Assembly (NCBI GenBank): GCA_045837725.1
Contig: JBEWZL010000135.1
Location: 1-64,000, forward strand
Reading direction: 5' to 3'
Length of the DNA: 64,000 nucleotides
From: Vermamoeba vermiformis
Taxonomy: Eukaryota; Tubulinea; Echinamoebida
The translations under genes and the position numbers were made by a program. Every line of letters begins with the position of its first letter. Within the stretch, counting starts at the first letter, position 1. Positions 60,517 through 64,000 of the stretch are shown here, piece by piece. The notes below the pieces were generated by a model that did not search any database, was not told the DNA's origin, and saw nothing but the letters and a program-made list of their open reading frames with translations.

Positions 60517-62834
60517 ATGGAAGAGGAGTCGCCGATAGTGCGGCGAGCAAAGTCAGCGATTTTAATGCTGATCTTCGTCGCTATTGTAATCTTCCCGCTG
60601 TTTCAAGAAAGGAAAGAATTTTTCGAAGATAGAGTAGGCGATCCTGAGGTTCAATTATTGCCCAATACAGATAAAATGCAGATCACGTTATTTCCTACGA
60701 AAGGTAAAATAGAATAAATTGCTAATTTAATTTCAGGAATTATTAACGAATGTAAAATTAATCAATAAGCATCAAAATAATTATTCTAATATTTTCCGTA
60801 ATTTTTAGGTCAATACGGAACCGGGTATTACAGTATTTTGCCAGATCCTAAAAATGTAAGACATTTCACACGCTTAAAATATAATCTTATCCACATCAAA
60901 TAGTAATAATATTATTGTATTATTTTAACAATAATATTTGCCAGGCTACCGGATTCAGAATAATGATGGGCAATTTTCAAGGCGCATTGGCTCAAGGCGC
61001 GCTTACAGTAACAGCTGAAGGATACAACAGACTTATTATACAAGGCAATGATATTGAAGCAAGTGGTTATTTGGAGGGTTATTTGACACTCGCTAAATTC
61101 AAGCAATTTTATTCGTACTTGAAACAAGTCGTCTTGAGATCTGTTTTCGAAGACCAAAAATTACTAAATAAGGTAAATTTTATTATACTATGCCATATTA
61201 ATTCACTAAAATGATTTTTTTCAGCTTGAGAATTATTATCAACAAGTTTTTTCGGATCTGATGAAAAAAACGAACGGCAGTACTAATGCGTAAGCTTCAA
61301 ATTGCTAAATATGGAAACACTATAATTAATTATTATATAAATAGCTATGATCAAGCAATTTATCGCTCGTTGAAAAGATTAGAAGGAATTTGTAGAGGAT
61401 TTAACGACCACGTCAGCAATTCAGCGGTAAATCGTTACCCTTTATGCTTATTAAATACGATTATTAATGATCTATATTTAGAAAATTGATGTGAGCAAAT
61501 TATTCATGATCAATTCATTGCACGAAATGATTGCGTTGAGCAGTCAAAAATTCACGAACAAAACGACCCAAACAGCTGGATCCGCTGAACAGGCTGCATT
61601 CTTATTCGCTCAAAACTTTGGGTCTACTTTTATTATGAAGGTAATATTACGTCCTACTAAGTTCTTAATTCAACACAAACTAAATAGATCTGGATCGAAC
61701 TTACTTTTTTTAAATCTTAAAATTCGACGAAATTAATTTATATTTATTGATAATTGATAAATTGTGGGTTCTATAAGCTATTCTATATTAATATTTTACT
61801 GATTTTGACTAGCTTTCGAGTCAGTACATTCAACACGTGCACACCATGTACACGGCCATTCCTACGACGTATCGGCTCTCCAAATATTATTATCACACTG
61901 CGGGCAAGACAGACGACGAATCACGTGAGGTCAATCGCGAAATTTCAATCGTGTCCTATCCTGGCATGATCATCGGCATGGACTCGTTCAACGCCATAAA
62001 AAGGTAGGAACATTTTCGCGTTTTGACATTTATTACCATATTTGGCTAATTATACCATATTTGTAGTTCTATCATGTACACGGTTAATCCGTTGAACTCG
62101 ATGATTAAGAAGGCACAAGACGATGAGTCGCAATTTCCTTTTATGGAAAGTTCATCGGAGCCGTTTTTCTTGACACTCGCTGCGGCTAGTGCGATTGCCA
62201 AAAATGGAAAAGATATGACTGAACTGATTGGCCAGCACAAGGGCGATAAATTGTACGTTTGATCGCTTCAGTTATTATTTAGTACTAATGTCTTTATGCA
62301 CTAGGGGTTATTATTCGGTCACTATTATTGACGTCATTTCGCTGCGTGAAAAATTCGATGCGACTGCAAAGAATGTGGTGTTGTTGCTTGAAAAGGCAAA
62401 GGATCAGATCGAAACGTAAGAAATATTTGCAAACAATCATGGAGATATTTTTTTAATTGTAATCACATTGTATTTAACAGCGAAGATATTACGCAAAAGT
62501 TAATCGCGAACAAATTGTACGTGAATGACGGCGTGGCAGTGAATGACAATGTGCGACAGCAATCAATGCTCGAAAAGAATTCACTGAACGGCTTGTTCGA
62601 TCACGAGAAATTTGCTACAGGCGCTAAAGTACGTATTATTCGTTGATTTAATGATCATCACAAATGAGTGCTCATTATTTATTTGTTATATAGAATGCGT
62701 ATACTTTATCTGGCCTAGCGTTAGCGACGAAATCTAGTTTCAATCAAGAGCTGATCCAATCGGCGGTCGAAGGAAAGAACATGTTTGGTGTAGAGTTAGA
62801 TTATATTGAAGAGGGCTTGACTACACGACTGTAA
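60517..62834 (+). CDS. Phospholipase-B-like protein, divergent and membrane-anchored
   Basis: Related to the lysosomal PLBD/lamina-ancestor hydrolases. N-terminal anchor SAILMLIFVAIVIFPLF behind a charged tail, so type II membrane or uncleaved signal. Family landmarks kept: ASGYLEGYLTLAKF, YIQHVHTMYTAIPTTYRLSK (family HTTW..Y..MLRI.K), SIVSYPGMIIGMDSFNAI (SSYPG..S.DDFY) and a GYYSVTIIDVISL block where others have NSGTYNNQW..VD. The Cys-Ser cleavage/nucleophile site usual in the family was not found; ICRGFNDH is the nearest Cys. So it may be a catalytically changed paralogue. About 540 residues in some ten exons. Ends EEGLTTRL. Confidence 0.68.
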
Positions 62835-63057
62835 ATAATACTAAAGTTCCTCAGATAATTTACTATATTTGTTGGTGGTGCGACAAACTGTTACTATTGG
62901 TCTCACGTCATTAGTGCTGGCAGTAGAGTTCTATAATCTAAAGCTTAGCAATTTTGAAAATCTGTCGTTTGTTGAAAATTTCATCAGATCCGTTACTAAA
63001 TTTAGTAGTCTGAATAACTGGTACCAACATAAAGAGGTTTTTACGAATGTTTACTTA
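62835..63057. other. Short convergent gap
   Basis: 223 bp between the stop codons of the phospholipase-B-like gene and the PAQR gene. A frame is open on the plus strand through the PAQR exons but lacks an ATG and looks like an antisense shadow. Confidence 0.4.
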
Positions 63058-64000
63058 TTAATTATCGTGCAAATACCAATCAAACATCTCGTGCACCAAC
63101 GCATTAAAATTAAATGCACCTGCGACAATGCAAAGGTGCCAGATCTGATGACTCGTTGGCTAAAAATACATTAATAAACCATTGTGATATGCATACAGTT
63201 ATTTACTTACAAATATACTTAATCTTCCGTCAGGGAAGGCTCGTTCAGGAAATCTCGTTATAAAAAAAGCTAATCCGACGCCATAGCATAGGTATGTCAA
63301 CGCGTAGCGCTTGAGGACGAACCAAGTCTACATATAATCGATTACTAATTAATATTATTGATTATAATAGTAATCGGAGTTTTGCAATGAATCAATTTGC
63401 GCTTGGTGAATCTGGATCGACTATTTTTTGGCCAAATAGCTTACTTGATTCATGATGGATATCTTCGCGACTAATATTATTCCGAATATAAACATAAATA
63501 ATAGCATTTTCATCCTATAACAACGTAAATTAGAACTGTCTTAAACTTGAATTTTTGTACTGGATCTTGCCTTCTAGCCTCGTCTTTGATTAAATCGCAA
63601 GTCAATAAGAAAGATATGACTAAGTACGATAAATATACGAGTACTATTAAATACAAGCATGCTTGCGTCGGATGTTTGTGGAATCCGTAAAAAGTGACGT
63701 AGAGCTCTGAAAAAATGAACGCTGAAAGAATTCCAACGTGATCGATTCTTTCCCTAATAAGGAAATAAATTAATTTAATAAAATTGATGTGATAATTCGG
63801 GTTTGTTTTAGCTACTTGCCAGCAATGACATGCGGATTCGGAATGACAAGAAAATAAATGATACAAGGCACTTGAGCCCAAGCACAATATTACTCCAGTA
63901 TAGTACATTAATAATAATGCCCTAGCGAAAGGAAATATTAGCGATTAAATTGATTGGCTCCAGATCCAAAAATATGATTAGTTGGCGTTACCCATGTATT
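63058..64000 (-). CDS. PAQR family receptor (adiponectin receptor / hemolysin III type), N-terminus outside window
   Basis: Seven-helix membrane protein. Exons from the right edge: GALLLMYYTGVILCLGSSAL then YHLFSCHSESACHCWQ (the S..YH.F.CHS motif), IDHVGILSAFIFSELYVTFY (LDY-GI), LYLIVLVYLSYLVISFLL, MLLFMFIFGIILVAK, TWFVLKRYALTYLCYGVGLA then ITRFPERAFPDGRLSIF (R.PER..PG.FD), and a last exon TSHQIWHLCIVAGAFNFNAL ending EMFDWYLHDN (SHQ.FH). These give the conserved His, Asp and Ser zinc-site residues of PAQRs. The stop is at 63058-63060. The next upstream exon begins to show near 63985 and continues beyond the window. Confidence 0.87.

Noticed and set aside
62869-63174. 101-codon plus-strand frame near the right end
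   Set aside because: No ATG start, and the minus strand here encodes the last PAQR exon with the conserved TSHQIWH motif.

Overview
The window is nuclear DNA from an intron-rich, gene-dense protist. An amoebozoan close to the protosteloid or dictyostelid lines fits best, because a giant cell-surface protein near 53-60 kb has the layout of the dictyostelid Sib (integrin-beta-like) adhesins and F-box/ankyrin genes are present. This is inferred from gene content, not from a marker phylogeny. A polo kinase with polo boxes, dysbindin, Prp16 and fused OPRT-OMPDC all fit an amoebozoan or related lineage. Introns are mostly about 45-110 bp, start GTAAGT-like and carry an ACTAAC or CTAAT branch site shortly before the AG. 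Many neighbouring genes lie less than 100 bp apart.

Region 1 (1-10.1 kb) is accessory in character. It has a GATA-finger/SET protein (partial), several small unrecognised multi-exon genes, an ankyrin-like protein and a great deal of repeat DNA: scattered GGTGCA hexamer arrays, about 14 copies of a 17-bp palindrome, a 40-bp minisatellite of about 14 copies, two G7-AAA-C7 repeats, and a decayed Ty3/gypsy-type fragment.

Region 2 (10.1-25.5 kb) holds conserved genes: a synaptojanin-type phosphoinositide phosphatase with an unusual NPF-bearing N-terminus, a METTL21-like methyltransferase, class 2 DHODH and UMP synthase (the last steps of pyrimidine synthesis, head to head), a Ras-family GTPase, a four-CBS AMPK-gamma-like protein and a tandem-RGS protein.

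Region 3 (25.6-45 kb) holds an F-box/SPRY protein with a tail anchor, the spliceosomal helicase Prp16, an F-box/ankyrin protein, a family 14 glycosyltransferase, an MMTAG2-like protein, an epoxide-hydrolase-like enzyme, an RBR ubiquitin ligase with RGG tails, a polo-like kinase and a NADAR protein.

Region 4 (45-64 kb) holds a leucine-rich-repeat/coiled-coil giant (centriolin-like), dysbindin, the Sib-like adhesin, a divergent phospholipase-B-like protein and a PAQR receptor (partial).

As a set, the genes cover signalling (Ras, RGS, polo, PAQR), membrane traffic and adhesion (synaptojanin, dysbindin, Sib-like), splicing (Prp16) and pyrimidine synthesis. No rRNA, tRNA or CRISPR was found. Exon joins were worked out by eye from splice signals and reading phase, so boundaries may be off by a few bases.
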